A stretch of 64,000 bases of DNA from Parasponia andersonii (Eukaryota; Streptophyta; Magnoliopsida; Rosales; Cannabaceae): contig JXTB01000133.1 in NCBI GenBank assembly GCA_002914805.1, positions 369,140 to 433,139 on the forward strand, given 5' to 3'. Position 1 is the first letter of the stretch; each line of letters starts with the position of its first letter. Below the pieces are notes generated by a model. The model did no database searches, was not told where the DNA came from, and worked only from the letters and a program-made list of their open reading frames with translations. Both the position numbers and the translations under genes were made by a program. Of this stretch, positions 14,125 to 27,117 are shown one piece after another.

Positions 14125-16274
14125 GCAAAGTTTCCCACCAAATTGGATGTCAACCCTTTAATTTTTTTAAGTGCCCTTTACTTTGTTTTCTTTCCTTTTC
14201 TAAGAAGTAGCCGTTAGGGTAAGGTGTTGGACGGTGACACATTACAATTTTAAATTCTATATGAGGTCAATGCTTTTTGAGGTGTACTACTATTGGTAAC
14301 CCACAACAAAAGCATTCTCTTTCAGGTGACGCACCTCATTTTTCCATTTCTTAACTTATTCTTGTATATTAATTACATAAATGTATTATATAAACCCATT
14401 TATAAATATTAGTTGCCATTTAATTGGCTTCTTATGTTAACCAATATTTCCAATCATATAGGTCCACCTCCCCCTTAATGGGTAATAGTTATAACTGATT
14501 TAATATAAATATACATACACAAAAAAATACACTTTTTTTTAATATTTAAATAGAGGTATTATTTACATCAGATGAATTCAGAGGCATTTTGCAACATGGT
14601 GTGGGCAGCGATAAAAAGGAATATTATTGTTGAAACAAATGGCTCAAATTCATTCACTATTGGATGCCACATTATTTGATTCCAATTAATGCATCCTAAT
14701 AAGTGTCCTTCATGTGCAATATATTCCCTCATTTTTCTTGCCCATGTTTTTTTTTTTTTAAAACATCTTGATCTTATAAACTAAGCTTATTTTTACTTGT
14801 AATTTAAGCCTCTGCCGACTACGATTCATCGTGTTTGACTAACCGCAATGCCTTGTACTCCCTTCCTTTGACTTTTTACAGATCGATCGACATGCTTTTA
14901 GATGACAAGTGGTTAAATGTATTAAACTAACAACACTGATTTTTAGGCATATTTTGAGGATTAAGGAAGGCAAAGGTTATGACTTTCATTAAACAAAGAT
15001 ATCACGATCATCTTGGTTAATTCATTAACGTTAACTCCTTTTATTGAAATAAATATATAAAGAAACAAGTAAAAGAAAATGAAAAAAAAAAAAATAGTAA
15101 CATAAGATATACGTACAATTCAAAACCATATATATTTGATGACCTAAGTGAGGTCGTAAAAAGCAGCTCGAGTTCTTTGTCGAGTTGTCTTAAATTCGAA
15201 TTGTCTCATTGCATTAGTTAAGTTACATTAGAATGTCAATTTTCATCTTATTATCAATGAACACTGCTTTTCTTCTTTGACGATGAAGATTTAACAAAAA
15301 TAAATAAACGAAACGACTTAATTCGTTCACTAAATTAGAATGGTATAAAACAGTTCAAAGAAAATTAGAATGGTATAACATATATAACATTTTTTTCATT
15401 GGGGAAATGATCTGTAATTTAACAATCTCAGATGTACATGTTACGTTAGCCATATCCTTAGGCTTCCGATTTTGATTCCAATTGTCCGAATGTCAGGGTA
15501 CACCTCAGAGAAAACAGATGGAAATGGCCGTGTGATGAAGAACCCATAACTTATTTTCATTGCTGTACTTTGTAGTACTTCAAAACCATTGTCGAGACTT
15601 GCATGGACCTATCGGATATATATGGAAATACTATTGCATTATTATTATTAGCACGGTCTAACAGATTCTATTCATTATATATATCAATTAGTACTCACTG
15701 TTGTACCTTGTGCCACGTTGAAGTGCTTTGATTAGATAGCTCTTATAATTAAGAAAAGTAGAGCTGGAACTGAACTTTAGTTTAAGTAGTAGTACTCATC
15801 ATCATGATCATCAGTTCAATCATTCATATAGATCACCATTTAATTTAATAATATAATGACGTTTGATTGGTTGACAAGGTTTAATTAAACAGCTTGCGTT
15901 CGCAAGTGTAGTTGTGTTTTGTACATATATTATGTAATTTACATAATTGTTAATTTAAACTTCATCTAGAAGTTTGACAGGGGCATCAAACACCTGTTAG
16001 TTAGGTTTTAATTTTGAGATAATTAAATAATAATCATTAAGTACACTTGTAAGTGAACAATAATAATAAACCAAAGGTAGAGCTAACACAATACACAATG
16101 GTTCATTAAATGCAGCGTGGTCCAGAGTGTGAGTTAATGGAAACTCTTGATATGTGTATTCTTAATTTAGAGGGAAGTTGGTCAATAATACAGGGCTCCT
16201 CAATCTTAACATAAAAATTCATAATTTATTGTGAACTTTGTTGAATAGAACATGGGTTCGGACGGTCAAAGGTA

Positions 16275-16580
16275 AACTCAATTTAAAATAGGGGTTTATA
16301 GAAATATGATCAAATTTTGGGTCCAATTTAAGTAAATATCTATTTGTCAAATGTTATAATAAAATGTTCGGTATATATATATTTATATATCAAGTGTAAA
16401 ATTTTATATACTAAGTACAAAAAATTATATACTCAATACATTTCAATACAGTAATTAAAATTGGTAGATAAATATATCTACCAAGTATAAAAATGTACAT
16501 ACTTATACATTTAGCTATAAAATTTAAAAAATAGACATCTATTTAATCAAATTTAAAATATTAGCCTTCCATTTAAATTT
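16275..16580. repeat. Dispersed repeat family, copy 1
   Basis: Contains GGGGTTTATAGAAATATGA, then GATCAAATTTTGGGTCCAA, AGTAAATATCT and ACCAAGTATAAAA, and near the end TTTAGCTATAAAATTT. The same ordered motifs recur with divergence at 26205-26330 (and the end motif near 27012). The family is not identified. Confidence 0.5.
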
Positions 16581-16716
16581 TTCTTCAAAATATTTTAGAA
16601 ACTTAATTAACTATATATAGTTTGATTACCATAAATTTCATTACTTGATCAGACCTTTACGTGCCATATGTGGTGTATCGCTTGAAACATATTACGGTTA
16701 CTTTCGAGATACGAAC

Positions 16717-16772
<56 letters not shown>
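16717..16772. repeat. Interrupted (AT)n microsatellite
   Basis: AT dinucleotide run broken by single G and T substitutions. Confidence 0.9.
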
Positions 16773-19700
16773 CATACAGCGAGCGACGGAGCCGCAATAG
16801 GACCAATGGTGCTCAAACCCCCCTCAATTTTATTTTTTTCAGAAAAATACCTAAATATTTTATATGTTTAGAATTTTAGTCTTAAATTGTATATAAAAAT
16901 TTTCTCTCAAAATAGTCAAAATATAGCATAGGTCTCCAAATAAAACAATTGTATTTTTAGCCCCCACCAAACTAAAATTCTGGTCCTGTCATTATATATA
17001 TATATAACGTGTATTAATTAGTATGTACTTAGTAATTAATTTATAAGGTTGAGATCTAAACGTGTCTTGATGACTTACATTAAGAGATTGGCGTTCTTAT
17101 ATCTTTAAAATATGGTCGCTTAACAAAGTATTAGGCGTCTTTATCAACAGTATTAGTACACATGCCAAATGCAGCTTAATCCAATGCTAATTTTCATGTT
17201 TCAGCCGTTACATTAATGTTTTATTTTAATGTGTGTTTACCAAGACGTGCGTGCCAAAATATTCTTTATTATATCTTTATAATTAAGTTTAAGGCGATAG
17301 CAATATTGAATAATTAGCTAGATGAAGGCTTGTTAATAAATTAGTAGACAAGCTTTTCCCTTAAAGGGGGAAAACAAACAGGGAACAAATTAAGTAGCTT
17401 CAATGTATTAGACTTCAGCTCACCCATTTTTCGAATTTGATATTTTTTCTGTCTCTGTCTTTGTCTTTGTTTTTCTCCCTTTTTTTTTAACCGAGCTAAT
17501 TAGGGCTTAGCCGCTAGGTGCAGATGCAAATTATTTTAGGTCCAGATGCAGTGTGATATATGATTAGGGTCATGCATGGTTCTCCCATATATCGAGCCGC
17601 AGGACAAACCTAATCTTATTTTAACAATTTGAGAATATATGCTCCTAGCCAGACATCAATAGCGTTAAACACCTACAAGTTTTGCAAATATTCTTCTTAA
17701 TTATGGCTTTTGATGACTTGTAGTTAAACGGTTTTTTTTTTTTTTTCTCCTCCACGTAAACAAGGAAATTTGCGCTCTAAGATATTTTATATAACTAAAA
17801 TTAACTTAATGGCTATCCTCTACCATGCACCCTATAATTTCCCTAAAAATATTGCCACTGAAATGGATTTTTTATGGCTTTTCTTTTACTATAAGAAGTA
17901 AACTCACCCGATGCACGTCCAGTGCTATAAAATTGATGTCCATATCTATATCTATATATATAGTTCTATATTGACACTTAAAACAGAAGCTTATAAAAAG
18001 TCAAAACTTTTATAGGCTTAAGTTTTTGAAGTTTATTACGATAACCTTACAAATTTAATGTAACTAGTAGGCATGACTAATTAGTACTGCACGTAGTGAA
18101 AGATATAAATAATAAAGGTATCATATCCTCTAGCAGATGCATTTGTTGCTTTTAGAGTGTTATGTAAAGAGTGATTATAAATCTCATTATTATATTTACC
18201 ATTGATGTGACAATTAGATTTGCTCATCTAAGAAACGACGTTGCTCAAAATAGTTAACTAGCGTATAGTGCATTTTAAATAATAACAGCACTGATAATAG
18301 CTTGGCAAGCTACGTGATGAGATTTATAGGTCATACCCTAAACTCCAAAGGCCGGGAGACATATATGTATGTTTCTATTGTTTGGTGAGTACGTATTCAA
18401 CTTTTTTTCTTTATTTTTCCCTTGCGCATATATAAACTAAAGGAGTGCTAGCGACACTTTATTTATTTATTTGTCACGTGAACTTTATTAAAAATTAAAA
18501 TATTTCATATTTTAATCTTATTATGTATAAATTTTTGTTGAAGTCATTTACGTGAGAAATAATGAATCTCGCAGGGTTAAAAAGAGTTGCTCAAATCGTA
18601 ATTGCTTTCCATACATGAGAGAGAGCTCTCTCCTTTCCCTATGGCCAAGTGTTCAATTTCTCAGTAAATAATGAGATGCCCAATATTATTATTGTATAAT
18701 ATATAGGGCATGCAGGCAATATTAAAGGACTCTTAATACATTCCCCCGAGACCTTGTCCACGAGGAATAGCTAAGAGGTGCCTTGGGAGAAGCAAAATAT
18801 AGGACTGTTCATGTATGGTGATTTAAATTTGCTTGATTCCCTTCCTTATATCTCAAGAAGTCGCTCCTTCTCTCTCTTTCTCCTTCTCTCTCTCACACAT
18901 GGTGCTGAGTAATGGTGTCTCTCACAAGGCATCCAAACGGATGACAAAAACAAGTCTAGGTTGCCTGTACATAGATTTGGTTTTTGGTCCTTGTCTTTCA
19001 TTATCTCATCACCCTCATCATAAATATTAATAAATTGATTTTCAACCAAAAGCAATTAATACTAAATTAGTTATATATATATATATATTTAGACAATAAA
19101 AAATATATAATTTATGATATAATTATAGTTAGCTCACAGGGTCATTGTTCTCTATATTTTTGTATGGAATGCATATGGTCGGCAGTCACTCGTTTTCCAG
19201 ATATGTAAACTGCTTACCATGAACTAATAATTAATTTATGTTAAATGCAAATTTCAAGCAATCAATAAGAAAAGGTATATTCTTGCTTTGAAATGATAAA
19301 ACAATATTGGTATTTAACAAATTTAGTTCACAATATGTAACGTTGCCCAACCTGTGTCAGCCCAATGCGATTATTTAATCCAAAGCAGTAGTACTTTGAT
19401 TTGTTCATTTCAACTTTTTTATTAAAAATTAAATCAAGCACACCCGCCATTTGTAATAACTAACTACTTAACCGTATTAGCTAGGGTTTCGTAACCGTTC
19501 CGCAACTGTATTAATTAGGGTTTTTTCTTTCCTTAATTTCCTTTAACATTTGTCGATAACAAGCCATGCAAAGTTTATTTTTTTATAATTTTACTAATGT
19601 TACGTAATATTTTGCAAAACTGAAGTATTTTTTATACTGTAAACATTTTTTTCATAATATTTTTCTTTTTCAATTAAGATGATTAACTTCAATATTGTTA

Positions 19701-20857
19701 TGGGTAAAACTATAGGAACGGAGGTATATACATGGTAGGCAATTTTAGAAAACGTTTTGAATTCTAGCTTGAAACAAATTTCATTATGTACCGATCGATG
19801 GCCATATATACACCACATACTGCAAAGTCCACCCAATATCTGATTTAATTTGGGAAAAAATAATAATAATCTCACTTTCATATCGTGATACATTCATGTA
19901 AGCAAGAAGTTGACATCTAATTCCTTATAAACAATTAATATTGAATGGATCATTTACATCATATAAATAAAATATACACACATACATATAAATGTAGATC
20001 AGCACTTTTATTTTATTATTTTTATTTTTTTGGGTTGTTGATTGAGTATGAACGTAAGTCTTTCCGAGAGAAGAACCATGTTTGTTTTGACAATCATATT
20101 GAATGGGAGTCTTCTCGCGCGTCATTATGATCATGATATTATATTATCCTTTTGCATGCTATGCCTATATAAATATATATATATATATATAGTAAAATAT
20201 ATAATAGACATATTGATAAAACACAAATAATAAAGTCAACCGAAATTGAATATTAGATAATCAGGCTTAAGTTTCTCAAGCAGCCTATTTTCCTAACATA
20301 ATTAATATACAAAAAAGAAAAAGGCATGCAAAGCAAATTCTTTGTCGCCAATATCATATAAAATATATATAGCATCTATCGTTAAGCAACAACTTTCCTT
20401 AATGATGTAACTGTGAAATTTTTGTCGATTTATTTTGGGAAGTAAATGCTCAACTTACTTGCTAATTTGGGAAGTAATCGTTGGGATCGTTCACTATAGT
20501 TAACTGTAGCTAAATATTTTCTCTTGATCTACTTCAAATATATATTTATAATCTATATAACTTCCACAGTGATAAAGCACTAATTCTGGATCACTATTTA
20601 TAGCATCTTTTGATATGAATGATTTTTAGTGATACTCTTTATTTATTCTTGCTTTCTTTATAGCATTTTGTTATTTTCAATGTCATTATCATCACTATAA
20701 TTGAATAATATTATAGGCATTATAATAAATCCATGATGAATCACGATACATTATTTTCTTTCTTTNACCAAAGACTGTCAAGTAAATAAAAATAATAATA
20801 TTATCTCTTTAAAAAAACCCACAGCCTACACCGTAATAAAAATTAAATAATTTTTAT

Positions 20858-20878
20858 CCCCCCTCCCCCCCCCCCCCC
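20858..20878. repeat. Poly-C tract followed by poly-A
   Basis: Twenty C residues with one T, followed by an A-rich tract, next to the tandemly duplicated block. Unusual in such AT-rich sequence and prone to sequencing length error. Confidence 0.85.
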
Positions 20879-20904
20879 AAACAAAAAAAAAAAAAGACAA
20901 AAAA

Positions 20905-21523
20905 TTATATTCAAGTCATGATCAGTTCGTTATGTATTAGCGTTATTCATTTGACAAATTACAACTTCCAAATTTTCAACAGGTTCTTTTATACATAGCA
21001 GTTCTATTAACGCTACTGGGCATTGGACGAATACATAAATAAATACTTATTTTCTTAAGCATATATTCATAAATATTCGTTTTTCATCTTTATTTCACCA
21101 ATACCCGTTTTTATACTTTTTTTTTCCTTAAGAAATATATATTGCAAGCATTTTGTATATAAGATGTATATTGTAATATATATTTCATAAATAAAAATTT
21201 ATACTTAAAAAATCAATGTGCATTTCAAAATGTATACTGTAAATATAAATTTACATTGTAAATGTAAACTAGAGATAGAAATTTATATTATAAATAGGTA
21301 TTTTCTTTTTTTTTTACCTATGTGTAGTTATTTTTTTTTCTAGCTATTGGATCATCATCTAGTAATGATCTAACAGCTATAATGATGTGCATGAAAAGAC
21401 GTGCATTATTAATGTTATTTCTCTCTTATTTTTTAATATGAAAAAATGTGTATAATAAATTTTTATTAGCCAAATTGATATTTATGCATAGGTAAAAAAA
21501 AAAAATACCTTCTGGATTGGTGC

Positions 21524-21570
<47 letters not shown>

Positions 21571-21664
21571 AAAATGGGTATTTTTGAAATAAGATAAAAA
21601 AAATGGGTATTTGTGAGTATAAAGCATAGAAAGAGGTACTGGGCGTAAATTTCTCAACAGTATT
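20905..21664. repeat. Duplicated inverted-repeat element, copy 1
   Basis: Shares with copy 2 the ordered segments AAGTCATGATCAGTTCGTTA, TTTGACAAATTACAACTT, TTTTCAACAGGTTCTT, a block TTTTCTTAAGCATATATTCA, and at the far end ATTTTTGAAATAAGA, GAGTA and TACTGGG. The reverse complement of the right end (ACTCACAAATACCCATTTTT) resembles the left interior (ATTCATAAATATTCGTTTTT), so the unit itself looks like a terminal-inverted-repeat element. Carries a private (AT)21 run. Confidence 0.65.
21527..21568. repeat. (AT)21 microsatellite
   Basis: Perfect AT dinucleotide run inside copy 1 of the duplicated element; absent at the matching place in copy 2. Confidence 0.95.
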
Positions 21665-21716
21665 AGGAAATGGATTATTTTCTTTCTTCCTTTCAAAAAA
21701 AAAAAAAAAGAAAAGA

Positions 21717-22677
21717 AAAAGAAGTCGACAGAGATTATATTGAAGTCATGATCAGTTCGTTATATATTAGCGTTAATCATTTGACAAATTACAACTTGCA
21801 AATTTTCAACAGGTTCTTCTATATATAGCAGTTCTAATAACACCACTAGGCATGGGAACTTGGGAAGAATACATAAATACTTGTTTTCTTAAGCATATAT
21901 TCATAAATAACCGTTTTTTATTTTTACTTTTCACCAATATTTTTGTTATAATTTTTCTTAAAAATATGTACTACAAGTATTTATCCATGAAATATATATT
22001 ATATCATAATATACAAAAATCAATATAAAAATTAAACCTAAAAATCAATTTACATTTCGGAAATGTATAATATAAGTGAAAATTTACATTGTAAATATAA
22101 ACGAAAGATAATTATTTATATTGTAAATATATTCTACACATAATTACACATAAAATTTATAAGATTTCTTAACAGAAAAACTAAACCCAAAGTTTGAAAA
22201 ATTGAAAAATCCTAAATGGGCTAAATTTTTTTGAACAGTGGATTTATTTAGAAATATATCATTTTCTATAAGTTTATTTATAAGAATAACACATTTCAAA
22301 CATATTAGAAAATGCCATTTGTTTTCTTCAAAATTAGTATTTTTTAAAAATAGTTGAGGTAACAAATCAGGTTACTTGGAGTAAACAACTGAGTTCTTTT
22401 AGGTAACTAAACTCGTTACTCAAGTAACTTGATCGGTTACCTCAAATATCTTATCAATTTATAAAAAATTGTACTTTCTAAATAAATTTGAAATTTTTTA
22501 AGAAAATTTAAAATTCAGGATTTTTCAATTTTTTTTTAAATTTTACCATATAAAAGCAAATTTTCTCATATATATTTCCAAAATGGTTATTTTTGAAATA
22601 AGACTAAAAGTGAGTATTTATTTGTGAATTATAAGGTACAAAAATGAGTACTGGGGGTAAATTTCTTGACAGTTTTA
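21717..22677. repeat. Duplicated inverted-repeat element, copy 2
   Basis: Direct repeat of 20905-21664, starting about 50 bp after it. The first 110 bases match closely, the middle diverges, and the last 100 bases match again. An extra interior segment at 22350-22445 is rich in GGTTAC/GTAACC, which is the motif that dominates the block at 23.2-24.5 kb. Confidence 0.6.
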
Positions 22678-23189
22678 GTGGTCATATATTGGGCCATATC
22701 AATACGCATCTCCAATATTGGACTGCGGGATTTGGACGTCACATAATGTTTTGTGAAAGACTAAGAGTTTTCTTGGGATTTACCTCAATTAGACAAATAC
22801 GGTACCAGGATAAAATTATTTCTGTACGGCATCTAAGTAGTATTTTTGAAAAAGTTAGAGAGTCAATAGTACGGTAGCAAAACTGTAACTAAAGACATTT
22901 TTTTAAAAAATTGTTTAAAATAACAAAAAATATGATAAAAGTTTACGGTTTTTGTGAGTATAATGGTTATCATCTTAATTGATGACTCTATGATCTATAC
23001 TATTAGGTTCTAATGCAGGATTGCTTTTGACCATTTCCTTTTTTTTTTTTAATAAAAAAAATCTCTTTTTCTCCTTTTTATTTGTGTTTTTTTGTTTTAA
23101 TCTATTTTTTTCCTTCTTCTCCCTCTTTTTCATTTAGTTCCCCCTTTTTTTTTCTTTAATTTTTTTTTCTAGATTGTTTTTCTTTTTTA

Positions 23190-24470
23190 TTTGGATTTTT
23201 TTACTACTAGTTTTGTTAACTCTCGTTACTTATACATTAATAATTTATTACTAGTTACATTTGTTACTAGTTATCTCAAGTATAAGTAACAAATCTAGTT
23301 TATAGTTACAAGATTAGTTACTGATTTCAAAGAAGAGAAAAAAAAAACACACAAACTAAAGTAACTAGATTAGTTTGTAGTAACTAATTACTAATTATAT
23401 TACTAATTACTCTGTTTGTTAGTTACCAATTTTTTTATTAATTTGGGACTAGTGATGAATTTCAAAACTGGTTAACGATTACCAGTAATAGTAATCGGTT
23501 ATCAGTTATCAATTCCAACATAGGTTACTAAATTGATAACCAATAATCAATTTGGCTTCTAAAAACTAATTTACCTTCTAATTACTAATTTAGTTACTAG
23601 CTTTAGGATAACTAAAGGCTAATTTCTAAACTGGTTACTGGTTATTGGTTATCTAGTTACTAGTTACAATATTAGTTACTAGATATCAGTTACAACTAAA
23701 AGGTAATTTCTAAACTGATTACTCATTATAAGTTAAAACACCAGTTACCAAATTTGGCAATCAATAACTAATTTAGCCTCTAGATACCAATTTAGTTACT
23801 TGATTACTGGTTTCAGAGCTAGTGACTAATTTTCAAATTGGTTACCCATTATAACAACGGTTACCAATTTTGCAGCCAATTATAAATGGTAGCCAATTTC
23901 TAAATTAGTAATTGCTTATCAGTTACTAGTTACCAATTTAGTAACCAATAATCAATTTAGTTTCTAGTTACTAATTAAGTTGTCAATTTCAATACTAATA
24001 ACTAATTTCTAAATTAGTTAGCAGTTACTAGTTAACAAATCATTAACCATTCTTTATATATTAAAATAGATAGACTAGGATTAACATACAATTATAGTAT
24101 ATTACCAGAGAAAATAATAATGTTAAGTTTCTACTCTAGTATACTTTTCTATATAATAGAATTCTCTATGATATAAATTAGCTGAAAAGTTGTCGGATTC
24201 ATTATATGTAAACAAACTAATTACCACATTCATTTTAGTTACCAATTTCTAGTTTCTCGTTAACACATTCATTTTGGTTACTACTTTCTGATTTTTTGTT
24301 ATTAGATCTGATTTATAGTTTATAGTTAGTACACTCATTATGATTACTAATTTTTTATTTACTATCATCTAATTTAATTACCGGTATAAATTACCAATTA
24401 CAAGAATAGTTTCTAGTTACCGATTACAAGATTAGTTACTAATTTCTATTTACTTCTATAAAAACTGAGT
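23190..24470. repeat. Degenerate GTTACT/AATTTC minisatellite
   Basis: About 1.3 kb built almost entirely from variants of AGTTACTAATTTC and their complements (AGTTAC, GTAACT, TTACTAGTTA, CCAATTTAGTTACT). The spacing is irregular, mostly 8 to 16 bases. There is no reading frame. Too diverged for a simple satellite and too repetitive for unique DNA. Confidence 0.7.
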
Positions 24471-24529
24471 CATGATCTTCTTATTTTTCATTCTTTTTTA
24501 ATTGAGCTATATTTTTTCCTATATTTTTT

Positions 24530-24760
24530 ATGTTTTTTTTTTTTTTAAAAAGATATTTTTCCTGTATATGCATAAATAACGAAACCACCTTCTTAAAACG
24601 ACAACACCACACATACCCATATATCATGGCATTCCACAAAATAACATCTTTCACACACATCTCCAACGGCATCATCAAGAAATCAAGAAGGCTGTATGGA
24701 ACATAATCCATAGAAGTGCATAAGAGCGATCCCAGCTCTTGTTATATTACATAAAGATAT
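24530..24760 (-). pseudogene. Fragment of a pentatricopeptide-repeat (PPR) protein
   Basis: The minus-strand translation contains CVKDVILWNAMIYGYV and a following RFKKVVSLFMHIQEK. This matches the plant PPR consensus (KDVVSWNAMISGY...GRFKEALELF) for one repeat and the start of the next. Just upstream (24761 to about 24720) another frame reads ALMHFYG, as in the preceding repeat, so at least one frameshift is present. No further repeats are recognisable on either side. It is a decayed remnant, and the flanks are AT-rich non-coding DNA. Confidence 0.45.
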
Positions 24761-25003
24761 AAAAATCTCAAAGCTTTAGAAGAATTCCCTTTTAATCAGC
24801 AAAAGAAAGAAGCAAGTCCTTTAATTGCAAAATTTCATAAACTCAATGATATGTAGTAAGCAAAAGATGCAATACCAACACTATAAGATAAAATACACAT
24901 TCCTAGTACTAAAAATACTATGTTCGGTTGGTTAGAAAACATATTTCGAGAGAGATAAAATACACTAAGATGGTCAAACATTTTTCGATACATAAGTTTA
25001 GGT

Positions 25004-25037
25004 ACCAAAGACTGTCAAGTAAATAAAAATAATAATA
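25004..25037. repeat. 34-bp sequence identical to that after the N at 20768
   Basis: The 34 bases starting ACCAAAGACTGTCAAGTAAA occur here and at 20769-20802, directly abutting the only ambiguous base of the window. Flanks differ on the right; on the left both have a nearby CGATACAT. Confidence 0.85.
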
Positions 25038-26204
25038 ATGAACACCTATCCAAAACTAATGCAACAGGATTACATAATGAACCCAATATCAAGGAGATAA
25101 AAGTAATAATTTCTATTTTTATTTTATTCAAACTCTAAACTAAACCAACAAAATCAAAAGACTTACAGATCAAAAGTCTCTAAACAAGACGTTCTTTATA
25201 ATAATAATATGCTCAGACAAAATTAAGTTCTACCTCACATCTATAAAAACCCAAATTTGAAATCAAACAACAACTTTATAAACTAGAAAAAATCCCAAAA
25301 AGAAAAAAAAAAAGGAAAAAAAAAAATCCAAGATTCATGAACTCTGGGGTGGAAACTAAAGTTGGAATTGGAATCATCTTTGCTTATTTCGCATAAGAAT
25401 TCAAAGATTCATCGAAAAGAGATCGAGAAGCAAACAATTCAACTACAGTAAAACCCACTCAATTTTCCTCTATTTTCTTGGTAAATAAACAAAGGATCAT
25501 TGGAATCCGTCAACGATAATAATAGAAATCTTGGTCGTGAAACTCGCAGATTTTTTTGTCGAAGATGGTAGTACTTGCCCCTAGTCAAGTCATTATATTT
25601 GAAAATCTAGCACGTAGAAATATCTTGTGGAAGATGAAGAGATTAATAAAATGATATTTTTTAAATAATCACCTTAAAGAAATTAATTAAAACTAGTGTA
25701 TTATGTATTTGTAATTTATTTTTGAAAGGGACGTGTTTCTTCTAATTTTCCCAAAGAATAATGGAAATTGATCAATGAATCTTTAACTTTGTCACTTAAT
25801 TTCATGACTATTACTAATGCCCTATGCAAAAGATAGCTTAGTGAAAAAACTACAAGAAGAAAATATCCCACCAAGCTCCTAGGATCAAAGTACAACTGAC
25901 GTTTTAATCAAAAACACTAGGCGACAACCAAAACTCACGGGGTCTTTCCTTGTAGCTTTTGCTCTTACGTATATATAGCTTCTCACTTGCCCAATTTTTT
26001 TATATGATATATCTGCGCTAGCTCATGATAGCTGTTTTGTGAAGGGCTTTTTTTTTTTGTTACGTTAGTATCTAGAAAAGTAATCTTAAAAATTTCATTT
26101 CAGCGAAAATAGTAGTAATCCCATCCAAATCTCTAGTTATTTTCGCCTCCTTGAGACTTCTTAAGAATTATTTTTTTTTTAAAAAAAACCCATCCTTTCA
26201 TACT

Positions 26205-26340
26205 GGGGTTTATAATAAAATGACCAAATTTTGGACCCATTTTTAGTAAATATCTGTTTTTTAAATACTTTAGCAAAATAACTGATATATCAGTAGATAT
26301 ACCAAGTATAAAATATGATTTATCCAGTATAAAAGGGTCA
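26205..26340. repeat. Dispersed repeat family, copy 2
   Basis: GGGGTTTATAATAAAATGA, ACCAAATTTTGGACCCA, TAGTAAATATCT and ACCAAGTATAAAA match copy 1 (16275-16580) in order. A further piece of the same family may lie at 26935-27025. Confidence 0.5.
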
Positions 26341-27117
26341 TTATCAGTTTTTGACTCTTTCTATAAAACATGTGATAAAAAAGGGACAAATTATAAATCA
26401 TTAACAAAACCAGAACTTTCATTTAATGAAAATTTTAGATTTCAAAATTACTCATAATTCAAACCCAGTTGAAAATTTTCGATCAAGTAAAATAATAAAA
26501 AAAAAAAACAAAACAAAGAGAAAGAGATGACACTAGGAAGGTAATCGACTATGTTCAACCAGAGTCAAAATTTTTTTTATTGTAGTCAAAATTTTTTGAC
26601 TATTAGTTCAACTGCCAGTGGTTGAAAATTTGTCGGAATAACTGGGAGAGGTGCTGCTGAAATCTTTCAACCCAGTTGAGCAGTGGCGCGATTGAGATGG
26701 GGTCAAGACCGGCGGTGTGGCGGTAGTAGCAGAAGTAATTTAGAGTTTATTATAAAATAATATATTTTAGCATTTTTTTTAAGAAATAAGGTATTCTAAG
26801 TAATTTTATATTTATGACACAGCAATGAGAGTTAGTTTTGAAAATATTTATTGGAGTTTTGAAAATATTTATTGGTCAATTCATTTTTTTTTATCATGAG
26901 GGGCATCGTAAATACTCCATATAAAAACTAATATACTTAATACATAAACTAATTAAACTAAAACTTGCATATAAGTAGACATACAAAGTGTAGAAATACG
27001 TATCCTTGAACATTTAGCTATGAATTTTTTTTAAAAAATGACATATATTAAAACAAAAAAAAGGGACACCCATTTTAATTTCTCCTATTTTTTCCCCTTA
27101 TTTAATAAAAATTACCA

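Larger units (their letters stand above)
14125..20767. other. AT-rich intergenic DNA, no gene supported
   Basis: Upstream side of ACO and beyond. Long AT-rich stretches with scattered microsatellites: AT runs near 16377, 16717, 16995, 19072 and 20175, and a CT-rich block near 18867-18896. All open frames are short, AT-driven and without recognisable motifs. No tRNA or miRNA hairpin was recognised. The first kilobase may hold ACO regulatory sequence. Confidence 0.5.

Noticed and set aside
17515..17565. Possible miR530-like sequence
   Set aside because: The minus strand reads TTTGCATCTGCACCT, close to the miR530 core, but the neighbouring similar segment is a direct and not an inverted copy, so no precursor hairpin forms.
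18833..19055. Small frames on both strands over a CT-rich block
   Set aside because: Low-complexity Ser/Phe/Leu or Arg/Glu strings with no homologue recognised and no splice context.
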